This document shows positions 45,495 through 54,485 of a DNA stretch of 64,000 bases, one piece after another. Source of the stretch: a virus; the IMG/VR virus record IMGVR_UViG_3300032236_001304, positions 24,443 to 88,442 of that record. One strand, given 5' to 3'. The position numbers and the translations under genes were made by a program. Under the pieces are notes generated by a model. The model was not told where the DNA came from. It worked only from the letters and a program-made list of their open reading frames with translations, and did no database searches. How positions within the stretch are numbered: the first letter of the stretch is position 1; each line of letters opens with the position of its first letter.

Positions 45495-46639
45495 TGAATA
45501 TAGGTGCATTTTTTAGAGGAAATCCAATACCATTACAAAAAGTTTCCGACTTACTTTGGATGTTTAAAAATACAAAATACAGTGAATATTTTTATAATGA
45601 TTTTAATTGGCAAATCGCATTAGAAACATTAGCCAAAACACATAATATAAATCTATGGCCAGGTATTGTACATGATGTTAATTTTTTATGGGATTGTTCT
45701 AATGATAGTGAAGTTTTAAATTTAATTGAATTAAATCCAACTAAAAAATTTTATGAATTATCACCATTAAATTTAGATCATCATAATCCAAAGAAACCAA
45801 ATCATAAAAACTTACCAAATTTATTTTATTTAGTTTCAGAAATCACAGATGAAATGGATTGTATATTTGATTTATCATTATTATTAAATCGATATGTATA
45901 TCATCAAGATTGGAATTTTCATTACTATTTAAGAGAAACTTTTAATTTAATATCACAAAAAGATTATAGAATGGATTTCTCATTGTATTTACCATTCAAA
46001 CCAAATAGAATAAAATACTCAAGATATTTTTATAAAAAGTACGATAAATTATTTTATTCAATAAATAATTTCCATATTTTAAACATTAAAAATAAAAATA
46101 TTCATACAAATTATAATTCAGAACTAAGCCAACAATATAGAAGAATGGAAGAAGAATATGATGAAGATTTGGAATTTTTCTATAATTTAGAACCTGAATA
46201 TATAACAAATGATTTTTCGGATGGTAATGGGGGATTAGATTATAAAATTAATTTTAGAAAATTTACATCATCTACAATAAAAAGTGATATATCAATTTTA
46301 ATGGAAACATGGGATGGTCATAAAAATGATATGCAAAAAAACTTAGTAACTGAAAAAACATATGATATGTTAGCAATAGGTAAACCATTTATAGCTATGT
46401 GTCCAGTTACAGATGATTTTTTAAACAAATTTGGATTTATAAATTATAAAACATTAAGTATATTTTCAAATTATAATACTGAATTAGAAATAATAGATTA
46501 TATTTTAACAGCAGATGAAACTACCTACCAAATTATAAAAACAGAATTATATTTGGCAGCAAATGAAAATATGAAAATATTTGATACATATGTAAAGAAT
46601 AATACATTTATAGAAAATATAATAAATGAACATAAATAA
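45494..46639 (+). CDS. TEK/HPFI-family glycosyltransferase-like protein, copy 1 (divergent)
   Basis: A 381-residue protein distantly related to three others in this cluster. Its C-terminal segment KNLVTEKTYDMLAIGKPFIAMC (about residues 283-304, two pieces) fits the shared pattern (T/S)EK....L...(K/H)PFI..G, and FLNKFGFINYKTL corresponds to the L...GFKTF end. The TEK-PFI pattern resembles the donor-binding end of GT10-like (fucosyltransferase-type) GT-B enzymes; the link is by motif only. It overlaps its upstream neighbour by 1 nt and the oxygenase by 14 nt. Confidence 0.5.
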   Translation: MNIGAFFRGNPIPLQKVSDLLWMFKNTKYSEYFYNDFNWQIALETLAKTHNINLWPGIVHDVNFLWDCSNDSEVLNLIELNPTKKFYELSPLNLDHHNPKKPNHKNLPNLFYLVSEITDEMDCIFDLSLLLNRYVYHQDWNFHYYLRETFNLISQKDYRMDFSLYLPFKPNRIKYSRYFYKKYDKLFYSINNFHILNIKNKNIHTNYNSELSQQYRRMEEEYDEDLEFFYNLEPEYITNDFSDGNGGLDYKINFRKFTSSTIKSDISILMETWDGHKNDMQKNLVTEKTYDMLAIGKPFIAMCPVTDDFLNKFGFINYKTLSIFSNYNTELEIIDYILTADETTYQIIKTELYLAANENMKIFDTYVKNNTFIENIINEHK

Positions 46640-47321
46640 GTTATATACAAAACAAATAGAACCTATTAATCATTGGTCTTTTGATAAATTTATAGATTAC
46701 GAATTAACAACTAAATTAAAAGAAGAACTTACTACTTTATTTGATTTTCGTAAAAATGAATTTAAATTTTTTGATAGAAACGGTTCAGCTATGTATGAAT
46801 GGTGTAACTACAATCAAAAAGATACTCCAATTGCATATAACTTGATTTCATATTTACATTCAACAGAATTTGTAAGATGGTTAGAAGAAACAACAAATCT
46901 TAATGGATTAATACCTGATATTCATTTACATGGTGCAGGTTATATGAGATGTGGTGTTGGTGATAGTTTAAAAATACATACTGATTTTAATTGGAATGGT
47001 ACTATTAAATTAAACAGAGTTTTAACGTTGGTAATATACCTTAATAAAGGATGGCAAATTGAATGGAATGGTGATATACAATTTTGGGATAAACAAAATA
47101 AAGAATGTATTAAAAATTATTTTCCAAATTGGGGTAATGCGGTAATATGGGAATATGATGAATTAGGATTTCACGGACATCCTAATCCTTTAAATTGTCC
47201 AGAAGGTGAATATAGAGATGGATTTAGATTATTTTATTATACATCAAATTCTACAAATGAAAATCCACATAGAAGTTTGTATTGGTTTGATGGTGAAAAA
47301 GCAATAGATGAAATTAAATAA
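46626..47321 (+). CDS. 2OG-Fe(II) dioxygenase, second copy type
   Basis: A 231-residue prolyl-4-hydroxylase-like oxygenase. LKIHTDFNWNG supplies H118 and D120, GFHGHPNPL supplies the distal His (H183 or H185), and YRDGFRLFYY the 2OG-binding Arg (about R201). The core strands TLVIYLNKGWQIEWNGDIQFW fit 'l~~ilYLN.~W....gG.l.~~'. It shares only the fold with the oxygenase at 25890. It overlaps the preceding gene by 14 nt and the DegT-like gene by 14 nt. A sugar or protein substrate is possible. Confidence 0.85.
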   Translation: MNINKLYTKQIEPINHWSFDKFIDYELTTKLKEELTTLFDFRKNEFKFFDRNGSAMYEWCNYNQKDTPIAYNLISYLHSTEFVRWLEETTNLNGLIPDIHLHGAGYMRCGVGDSLKIHTDFNWNGTIKLNRVLTLVIYLNKGWQIEWNGDIQFWDKQNKECIKNYFPNWGNAVIWEYDELGFHGHPNPLNCPEGEYRDGFRLFYYTSNSTNENPHRSLYWFDGEKAIDEIK

Positions 47322-47937
47322 TGATTGGGATTATGTATTAGAGTTTGAACAACTTATTGCAAATTATTGTGGTTCAAAATATGCAGTAGCTTGTGATAGT
47401 AATTCAAATGCAATTAAATTGGTATTAGAATATCTTAATATAAAAGATACAAAAATTGAAATACCAAAAAATACTTACGCATCTGTTCCTATGCAAATTA
47501 TTCATAGTGGTAATATACCGGTATTCAAAGATTTACATTGGAGTGGAAAATATCAATTGGGATATACTGGAATATATGATGCCGCATGTGCTTTTTATAA
47601 AAATATGTATTACGATACTTTAGATGAATCATATATGATATTATCGTTTCATCATAGAAAGATACTTAATATAGGAAAAGGTGGAATTATTTTGACAAAT
47701 GATAAAAATTTCGTAAATTGGTGTAGACCTATGATATACGATGGAAGACACATTGATAAAATGTATAATGAAGATGAATTAGAATGTATAGGTTATCATA
47801 TGTATATGACACCAGAAGATGCCAAAATAGGAATTGATATTTTTAATAAAAAAATTAAAGACTTTAATGAAGATTGTGGCTCATACGAAACATATAATGA
47901 TTTAACAAACCAACCCGTATTTAAAAAATATTTATGA
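47308..47937 (+). CDS. Shortened DegT/DnrJ/EryC1-type PLP aminotransferase
   Basis: A 209-residue relative of sugar aminotransferases that install amino groups on nucleotide sugars. The start FEQLIANYCGSKYAVACDSNSNA, IPKNTYASVP, IYDAACAF (D91, the PLP-pyridine partner) and ILSFHHRKILNIGKGG with the Schiff-base Lys K118 are all present. The family is normally about 370 residues, so the whole C-terminal domain is missing. The reading frame ends cleanly and overlaps the next gene by 4 nt, so this looks like a fixed short form, not a recent frameshift. Activity is uncertain. Confidence 0.8.
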   Translation: MKLNNDWDYVLEFEQLIANYCGSKYAVACDSNSNAIKLVLEYLNIKDTKIEIPKNTYASVPMQIIHSGNIPVFKDLHWSGKYQLGYTGIYDAACAFYKNMYYDTLDESYMILSFHHRKILNIGKGGIILTNDKNFVNWCRPMIYDGRHIDKMYNEDELECIGYHMYMTPEDAKIGIDIFNKKIKDFNEDCGSYETYNDLTNQPVFKKYL

Positions 47938-48569
47938 TAAATTATTTACACCATTATCCAGTTGTAGCAGAAGCTCGTTACACAAAGGAAGACTTAATTA
48001 AGTACGAAAGAATGATTGCAGACCATTGGGAAGCAGGTAAGATTAAAGGACCTGTACATTTAAGTGGTGGCAATGAAGATGAATTAATTCAAATAGGTAA
48101 AAGAATTAAAGAAACAGATTGGGTATTCTCAACATGGCGTTCTCACTACCATGCACTAATCAAAGGTGTTGACCCAAAATGGTTAGAAGAAGAAATATTA
48201 GCAGGTAGAAGTATTACTATTATTAGTGAGGAACAAAGATTTTACGCAAGTGCAATTGTAGGAGCAATCATACCTATTGCAGTTGGGGTAGCAATGGCAA
48301 ATAAGAGGGATGGTAAAGATGATAAAGTATTTTGTTTCATAGGTGATATGGCATTTGAGACTGGTGGATTTTATGAAATGCACAAATATGCAGAACGATA
48401 CGATTTACCTATTGTATTTGTAGTAGAAGATAATGGTGTATCAACCAACACTCCAACTGAAGCAACTTGGAATGGTGAAAAAAGACATATACCATCAGAA
48501 AAAGTTATTTGGTATTCATATGAAAAACAATGGCCGCATTACGGAACAGGTAAATGGGTAATATTTTAG
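47934..48569 (+). CDS. TPP-dependent E1 alpha-like subunit (2-oxoacid dehydrogenase/transketolase type)
   Basis: A 211-residue thiamine-diphosphate-binding protein. FSTWRSHYHALIKGVD and AIVGAIIPIAVGVAMANK resemble the start of E1 alpha of pyruvate/acetoin dehydrogenases. The TPP/Mg motif is intact: GD at 137-138 (FIGDMAFETGGFYEMH) and DN at 166-167 (VVEDN), within the expected GD-x(25-30)-N range. It lacks about 100 residues relative to full E1 alpha. A matching E1 beta-like protein is encoded at 56126. Such small two-piece enzymes occur in sugar and natural-product pathways; the reaction is unknown. Confidence 0.82.
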   Translation: MINYLHHYPVVAEARYTKEDLIKYERMIADHWEAGKIKGPVHLSGGNEDELIQIGKRIKETDWVFSTWRSHYHALIKGVDPKWLEEEILAGRSITIISEEQRFYASAIVGAIIPIAVGVAMANKRDGKDDKVFCFIGDMAFETGGFYEMHKYAERYDLPIVFVVEDNGVSTNTPTEATWNGEKRHIPSEKVIWYSYEKQWPHYGTGKWVIF

Positions 48570-49804
48570 AAAACAATAAATCTTTTTGTTTAGCTCCTTG
48601 GATACATTCTTATATATCCCCACAAGGATTACGTCAGATATGTTGTGTAGCAGAACATAACTTTGGTAAAAATGTGCCATTAGAAGATATGTGGAATAGT
48701 GATGAAATGAAAAATATTCGTAAAAGAATGTTAGAGGGAGAAACATTATCCGAATGTAATAGATGCAATGATAGTTCAATTAATCCATATTCTTATAGAA
48801 AATATTTTAATACAGAATATATTACTAAAATAGATGAAGCTATATTAAATACTGATATAGACGGTAATTTTAATGGATTACCTAAAACATTTGATTATAG
48901 AACAAATGTATGTAATTTTAAATGTAAAATGTGTACTGAAGAATTTTCAACACAAATACAGGGTGAAAAAATAAATAATGGATTGAATTTACAATTCAAC
49001 ATTTTAAATACAGAAGAAAAAGAAAAAAGTTTAGAAATAATTAATAATGAATTTAGTAATGATGAAATTCTTAAAAATGTTTTAGAAATTTATTGGGCAG
49101 GTGGTGAACCTATGTATTGGAAAACACATTGGGAAACATTAGATAGATTAATTGAAAAAGGATATGCTAAAAATGTAACACTTAGATATCATAGTAATTT
49201 ATCTACAATAGAGTATAAGGAAAAATTATTAACAGATTATTTTGAACATTTTAAAGATATACAATTTTACAGTAGTTTAGATGGAACAGGTAATATTGGT
49301 GAATGGATTAGAAGTAATTTAAATTTTGAAAAATGGAAAATAAATTTTTCAAAATTAATTCAATATAGAAATACACATAGTAATATAAAAATTAAATTAT
49401 CAATTGCAGTTACAACTGCAACTTTATTTGATTTTGAAAATTTATATGAATTATGTAAAGAGTTTGATGTAGAACCTGATTTTCAAACATGTTATGCTAC
49501 AAATGCTACTAATTTATTATCACCAAAGTCATTTCCAAAAGAATATATTAAAAACATATGTTTTAAATTTTTAGATGTACATATAAATGATAATGATTAT
49601 ATTATTATTAAATTTAGAAATTATGTTGATTTTTTATTAAAAGAAACGTTTTTTGAAAAAGATTTTGATTATAAATCAAATATAAAATATGGATTGACTC
49701 AAATAAATTATTTAGAATTAAATAGACCACATTCAAATATAACATTTGAAGATATATTAAAATATGATAGTAAAATATATAATTTTTATAAAAACATAAA
49801 ATGA
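48554..49804 (+). CDS. Twitch-domain radical SAM protein, copy 3
   Basis: A 416-residue third radical SAM protein. SFCLAPWIHSYISPQG opens it, Cys 30/31 (QICCVAEH) and Cys 68 and 71 (CNRC) form the twitch-type set, and CNFKCKMC has Cys 120, 124 and 127. YWAGGEPMYWK is the GGE motif. It lacks the CHHPQ block shared by copies 1 and 2 and is closer to classic SPASM/twitch enzymes with FCxxPW. It overlaps the E1 alpha-like gene by 16 nt and the next by 4 nt. Confidence 0.82.
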   Translation: MGNILENNKSFCLAPWIHSYISPQGLRQICCVAEHNFGKNVPLEDMWNSDEMKNIRKRMLEGETLSECNRCNDSSINPYSYRKYFNTEYITKIDEAILNTDIDGNFNGLPKTFDYRTNVCNFKCKMCTEEFSTQIQGEKINNGLNLQFNILNTEEKEKSLEIINNEFSNDEILKNVLEIYWAGGEPMYWKTHWETLDRLIEKGYAKNVTLRYHSNLSTIEYKEKLLTDYFEHFKDIQFYSSLDGTGNIGEWIRSNLNFEKWKINFSKLIQYRNTHSNIKIKLSIAVTTATLFDFENLYELCKEFDVEPDFQTCYATNATNLLSPKSFPKEYIKNICFKFLDVHINDNDYIIIKFRNYVDFLLKETFFEKDFDYKSNIKYGLTQINYLELNRPHSNITFEDILKYDSKIYNFYKNIK

Positions 49805-51294
49805 AAAAAATAAATTTTATATATGAATACGAGCAAGATGGTGTTATATTTCCAAACGGATTAACTAAGGAAGCATATAATAGTACATTAGAACAAATAG
49901 AATTACATAATGTGTCTACCTATGATTTTTTTGTTACAAAGAAATTAACAGATCATCATAATGTTATAAATTTATCATCTAGATATCCAGATAAAACTTT
50001 TAATATTTTTTACACAAGAACAATTAATGAAAATATATTAGAAAACGTTACTAAAATTAATGATAAAAAATATTCATTTGAAAAAGATAATAATGAATAT
50101 GAAATAGAATTAGTACAATTTAATAATTTAAAAAAAGGTGAAAATAATTATTATATAATAAATTTGTTTGGAAATGAAAGTTTTTTATTTCAATATCCAT
50201 CTATAACGGTCACTAATTTAGAAGAAAAACAAACAAATAACAATAATATTTTTAATTTTAATCCGGCCATAATTGAACAAATTAAAAATAAAAATTTAAA
50301 ACTTATTATATGTACTTTTCATGAAGGTGGTGTTCATTATAATAGTTTTTTAGAAGCAATATATACATCATGTAAATTATTAGAATTAAATCCAAATGAT
50401 ATATCATATGTAAATGCAGATGCAAATATAAATTTACATCATACGGCTTATTGTGAAACACACAATATTAACAATAAAATAAACACATATTTTGTAGATT
50501 ATTTATTTAGTGATGCATGTAATCAATATTCAAATAATGATTATGATGTAGACGTATTAAATTATGAAGGTGAAAGAGAAAAGAATTTTTTAATATTTAA
50601 TCGTTCAGTATTTAAAGACCATAGATTTTGGTATTTATCTCAATTACAAAAAAATGGAATATTAGATAATTGTTTATTTTCTATGATATTTCCGTATGAT
50701 AGAGAAATTGAATATGGACAAGATACATATAGAGGATTTCCAACATTTGCAACCGAAGAAGAGTTTGAAGAAAATAAAAAATGGATGCAAGAAATTAAAA
50801 ATATGGGAGTTGTTAAAATAGATGATATAGATACGTTTGAAGATTCAACATATTATGCAAATGGAAAAAGAGTTCATTATGGGTGGATTGATTGGGTAAA
50901 ACCAACGTTTGATCCATCGTTTTTAAGAACGTATATGACATTACTTACAGAATCGGCATTTACAACATGCCAAGTGTCAGAAAAAGGAGTAAAAGCATTA
51001 CGTTATTATCATCCATTTATTGCAGTAGCCGGTCCATATTATTTACGAATGTTAAGAGAAAAAGGATTTAAAACATTTAGTAAATATTTTGATGAAAGTT
51101 ATGATGAAATTGAAGATCATGGTGAAAGAATGAAAGCGGTAATTAAACTTACAAATGAATTAAATGATTCAAAAAAATTACACAAAATATTTATGAATAG
51201 TAAAGAAGAAGTAATACATAATTCAATGTTATGTAGAAAGTTTTCATCACAAGATTCTATAAAAACACTTTTTAATAAAATATTTTCAATATAA
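49801..51294 (+). CDS. TEK/HPFI-family glycosyltransferase-like protein, copy 2
   Basis: A 497-residue protein of the same family as 51294 and 56664. The central NFLIFNRSVFKDHRFWYL (about residues 261-278) matches the shared 'NR....HR' motif, and CQVSEKGVKALRYYHPFIAVAG then LREKGFKTFSKYF (about 395-435) is the family end. The N-terminal 200 residues are divergent and extremely AT-rich. The GT-B-like fold is inferred from the donor-side-like end motif. It overlaps its neighbours by 4 nt and 1 nt. Confidence 0.55.
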   Translation: MKKINFIYEYEQDGVIFPNGLTKEAYNSTLEQIELHNVSTYDFFVTKKLTDHHNVINLSSRYPDKTFNIFYTRTINENILENVTKINDKKYSFEKDNNEYEIELVQFNNLKKGENNYYIINLFGNESFLFQYPSITVTNLEEKQTNNNNIFNFNPAIIEQIKNKNLKLIICTFHEGGVHYNSFLEAIYTSCKLLELNPNDISYVNADANINLHHTAYCETHNINNKINTYFVDYLFSDACNQYSNNDYDVDVLNYEGEREKNFLIFNRSVFKDHRFWYLSQLQKNGILDNCLFSMIFPYDREIEYGQDTYRGFPTFATEEEFEENKKWMQEIKNMGVVKIDDIDTFEDSTYYANGKRVHYGWIDWVKPTFDPSFLRTYMTLLTESAFTTCQVSEKGVKALRYYHPFIAVAGPYYLRMLREKGFKTFSKYFDESYDEIEDHGERMKAVIKLTNELNDSKKLHKIFMNSKEEVIHNSMLCRKFSSQDSIKTLFNKIFSI

Positions 51295-52553
51295 TGAAAC
51301 AAAAAATTAATTTTTATTTTGATGATTTTTTTGATGATTTTACACCTGTACCAAACGGTGAAACAAAAGATAGTAAATTATTTGATTTTAGTATACCAGA
51401 TTATCATCAAATGGTTAAATCATCAAACTCACAAACAAATTTTAATGAGTTTTTAAATAATAGATTTACTAAAGATGGTAAAAATTATATTTACTACGAT
51501 TCAAATTATGAAATTTCATATTCAAATGAATTAAAAGAAGATGCTAAAAATTTATATTTGATAATGCCTAAAATGCATTTTTATGGATTAGATTCATATT
51601 TAGATTTTTATCAAACAAAATTAGAACAAGGATTTTTATTATTATTTGCATCTTTTCATGAAATTGGTGATTATAATAATTTTTATAATTGGATAAATAA
51701 TAATCAATATAAAGATAATATTATAATAATATCAATAGCTAGTAATTTACAATCGGTTGTAAATTGTAGATGTATATTTTTTCCATTTTTATTATATGAT
51801 TTTGGTAATGATTTTACATTTAATGATACAGAAAATACAGTATGTATTGAAGATGATTATTTAAATACATCAAAAGAAAAATTATTTGTAAGTTGGAATA
51901 AAAATACAAGAAGATTTCATAGGTTAATTTTTTATGAATTTTTAAAGTTAAATAATTTATTAAATAATTACGTTTCATTTTTAGATTTTCCTGAAAAAGA
52001 ATTATATTTGCATTATTTAACAGATCCAAATTATAGTACAGTAAGTTCTTATTTAAAAGATTATATAGAAAATGGAGCAGATCGAATTGATTTAGATTTA
52101 CATGGTATACCTAATAGTGAAGTACAATCATATGTTACAAATAGAAATAATCGAAAAGAATTTTATGCAAAATCATATTTCACAATTGTTACAGAAACAA
52201 ATTTTTATGAAAAATTTAATGTACTTACTGAAAAAATATTAAGACCTTTAGCAAATTTTCATCCATTTATAATAATAGGACCAGTAGGTTCTTATCAAAT
52301 TTTAAAACAGGTTGGATTTAAAATTCCAAAAATAATAGATTATGAATTAATTGATGAAACACATAATCCAAATTTAAGATTAATTAGAATATTCAAAGAA
52401 ATAAAAAAACTAATATCTTATTTGGAAACAAACGGAAAATTACCTAACTTTGATATAGAAGACTTATATCATAACCAAAATTTATTATTAAATACAAATA
52501 AAATAAATGGTTGGACAACTTTATATAGTCGAATATATAATATAATTAATTAA
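51294..52553 (+). CDS. TEK/HPFI-family glycosyltransferase-like protein, copy 3
   Basis: A 419-residue paralog adjacent to copy 2. The family motifs are LFVSWNKNTRRFHRLIF (NR....HR variant NTRRFHR, about residues 198-214), FTIVTETNFY, VLTEKILRPLANFHPFIIIG (about 312-331) and LKQVGFKIPK. The N-terminus KINFYFDDFFDDF resembles that of copy 2 (KKINFIYEYEQDG), so the pair probably arose by tandem duplication. Base composition is among the most AT-rich in the window. A GT-B-type role is an inference. Confidence 0.55.
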   Translation: MKQKINFYFDDFFDDFTPVPNGETKDSKLFDFSIPDYHQMVKSSNSQTNFNEFLNNRFTKDGKNYIYYDSNYEISYSNELKEDAKNLYLIMPKMHFYGLDSYLDFYQTKLEQGFLLLFASFHEIGDYNNFYNWINNNQYKDNIIIISIASNLQSVVNCRCIFFPFLLYDFGNDFTFNDTENTVCIEDDYLNTSKEKLFVSWNKNTRRFHRLIFYEFLKLNNLLNNYVSFLDFPEKELYLHYLTDPNYSTVSSYLKDYIENGADRIDLDLHGIPNSEVQSYVTNRNNRKEFYAKSYFTIVTETNFYEKFNVLTEKILRPLANFHPFIIIGPVGSYQILKQVGFKIPKIIDYELIDETHNPNLRLIRIFKEIKKLISYLETNGKLPNFDIEDLYHNQNLLLNTNKINGWTTLYSRIYNIIN

Positions 52554-52561
52554 TAAAAATA

Positions 52562-53506
52562 ATGAATAAAACAGTTTTAATAACAGGATGCAGTGGGTTA
52601 GTAGGAACTCATTTAACAAATATTTGTATATCTCGTGGATATAAAGTAATAGGAACGGATATTAAAAAATCTACAAATATAATAGAAGCTAAAAATTTTG
52701 TATTTGCATTTAGAGATTTAACCAAAGATGGTGAAATAGAAAAATTATTAGAGCAATATCAACCAGATGCAGTATTTAATTGTTTTGGTATTAAAGGTTC
52801 ACCTTTAAAAGCAAAAAATGAACCTGTTGATTTTCTATATCCATCATTTAAAATAAATACAGAACTTATTAATCAATGTTCAAAACGAGATATTTGGTTA
52901 GTATTTGTTAGTTCAGTTGGAGTATACGCTCCTGCAGAAAAATTTGTAGAAGATAGTGTATGGAAAACCCTCCCATCAGAAGCAGACTGGTTTCCTAGTT
53001 GGAGTAAGAGAATGGGTGAAATTTTATTAGAAGCATATAAGATTCAATACGGATATAAAAAATGGACAATCATAAGACCAGCAAACATATTTGGTGAATA
53101 TGATGACTTTAGTGGTAATGGTACAGTTATAGGAACTATGTGCAAAAAAGTATATGAAGCTACCGATTATTTAGATGTGTGGGGTGATGGAACACCAACT
53201 AGAGATTTTGTTTATGCAGCAGATGTTGCTGAGGCATTATTAAAAGCATGGGAAGATAAAATACATGATGTTGTAAATTTTGGTTCTGGTGAAACAATTA
53301 CTATTGAATCTATGATTAGAGCTTTATTAAAAATAGCACAAAAAGAAAATATTGATTTAGTATTTGATAATACAAAACCAAATGGTGATATGTGTAGACA
53401 AATGGATATTACAAAACAAAAAAAATATGATTTATTACCAATTCGTTCATTTGAATGTGGATTAGGAACAACATATGATTATTACATAAAAACATTAAAA
53501 AAATAA
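52562..53506 (+). CDS. NAD-dependent epimerase/dehydratase-like SDR, catalytic Tyr not in place
   Basis: A 314-residue extended SDR of the GDP-fucose-synthase/epimerase type. The dinucleotide loop is LITGCSGLVGTH at the N-terminus and RDFVYAADVAEALL is the usual C-terminal segment. At the active site the family has Tyr-x-x-x-Lys; here the Lys sits in FPSWSKRMGE and position -4 is Pro, so no Tyr is seen. The next gene shows the same loss. It may be a non-canonical or inactive form, or the Tyr may come from elsewhere. It is followed 1 nt later by its paralog. Confidence 0.8.
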   Translation: MNKTVLITGCSGLVGTHLTNICISRGYKVIGTDIKKSTNIIEAKNFVFAFRDLTKDGEIEKLLEQYQPDAVFNCFGIKGSPLKAKNEPVDFLYPSFKINTELINQCSKRDIWLVFVSSVGVYAPAEKFVEDSVWKTLPSEADWFPSWSKRMGEILLEAYKIQYGYKKWTIIRPANIFGEYDDFSGNGTVIGTMCKKVYEATDYLDVWGDGTPTRDFVYAADVAEALLKAWEDKIHDVVNFGSGETITIESMIRALLKIAQKENIDLVFDNTKPNGDMCRQMDITKQKKYDLLPIRSFECGLGTTYDYYIKTLKK

Positions 53507-53507
53507 T

Positions 53508-54485
53508 ATGATAAATAAAGATGCAAAAATACTAATAACGGGTGGTTCTGGATTAGTAGGTCAAAACTTAACAAACCGATTACACAAGGAGGGTTACATA
53601 AACATTAGAGTTAATTTACACAAAAGAGGTGTAAGAAATCCAATTGAAGGAGTGGAGTATGTTCACTTTGATTTGAAAACATACGAAGGTTGTTTAGATG
53701 CAACTAAAGGAGTAGATGTAGTTTACCATTGTGCAGCAAGTACATCAAACGCAGTAGACACAGTAGTTGACCCTTTAGCACATGTTACACCAAACGTAGC
53801 AATGAACAATTTTTTAATTGATGCCAGTTGGAGAAATAAGGTTCAACATTACATCTTTTTATCATCTAATACAGTCTATCCACCAAAAGGAGATAAGCCA
53901 GTAGTGGAGACCGATTTCCTATTTGATGAACCATATCCTGTTTATTTCCCTGTGGGTTGGATGAAAAGATACGCAGAAGTTCAATGTGAGTTATATGCAA
54001 AGTATTTACCCGTTAAAATGAAATGCACGGTGATTAGACCTGCAAACTTATTTGGACCACATGATAAATATGATTTCAATAAGTGTCATGTGACTCCTGC
54101 AACAATTAGAAAAGTAGCAGATAAGATGGATCCAATTCCAGTGTGGGGTGATGGTAGTGAGTTGAGAGATTTATTATACATTGAAGATTTTGTGCAAGCA
54201 TTACAAATTGTAATGGAAAAAGAAAAAGAAGATTACCAAGTTTATAATATTGGTTCTAACAGAGTGTATTCAGTATTGGAAGTATTAGAAGCAATGAAAA
54301 GAATTGCAAACTTTGATGCACCAACTGAATTTATTAAGGGTAAACCTTCAATGATTCCGACTCGTAAAATTGATTCATTTAAGATTTATGATAACTTAGG
54401 ATGGCAAGCAACTACATCATTAGAAGATGGTTTAGCAAATGCATATGAATGGTATTTAGAACATAAAGATGAGTTTAATAATTAA
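53508..54485 (+). CDS. NAD-dependent epimerase/dehydratase-like SDR, second paralog
   Basis: A 325-residue SDR: ILITGGSGLVGQNLTNRL provides the nucleotide loop, IRPANLFGPHDKYD and LRDLLYIEDFVQAL the substrate-side segments. The active-site Lys is in VGWMKRYAE, but position -4 is Val, not Tyr, as in its neighbour. The gene is visibly less AT-extreme than 49801-52553, which may mean a different origin. It overlaps an SGNH-like gene by 1 nt. A nucleotide-sugar substrate is likely. Confidence 0.8.
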   Translation: MINKDAKILITGGSGLVGQNLTNRLHKEGYINIRVNLHKRGVRNPIEGVEYVHFDLKTYEGCLDATKGVDVVYHCAASTSNAVDTVVDPLAHVTPNVAMNNFLIDASWRNKVQHYIFLSSNTVYPPKGDKPVVETDFLFDEPYPVYFPVGWMKRYAEVQCELYAKYLPVKMKCTVIRPANLFGPHDKYDFNKCHVTPATIRKVADKMDPIPVWGDGSELRDLLYIEDFVQALQIVMEKEKEDYQVYNIGSNRVYSVLEVLEAMKRIANFDAPTEFIKGKPSMIPTRKIDSFKIYDNLGWQATTSLEDGLANAYEWYLEHKDEFNN

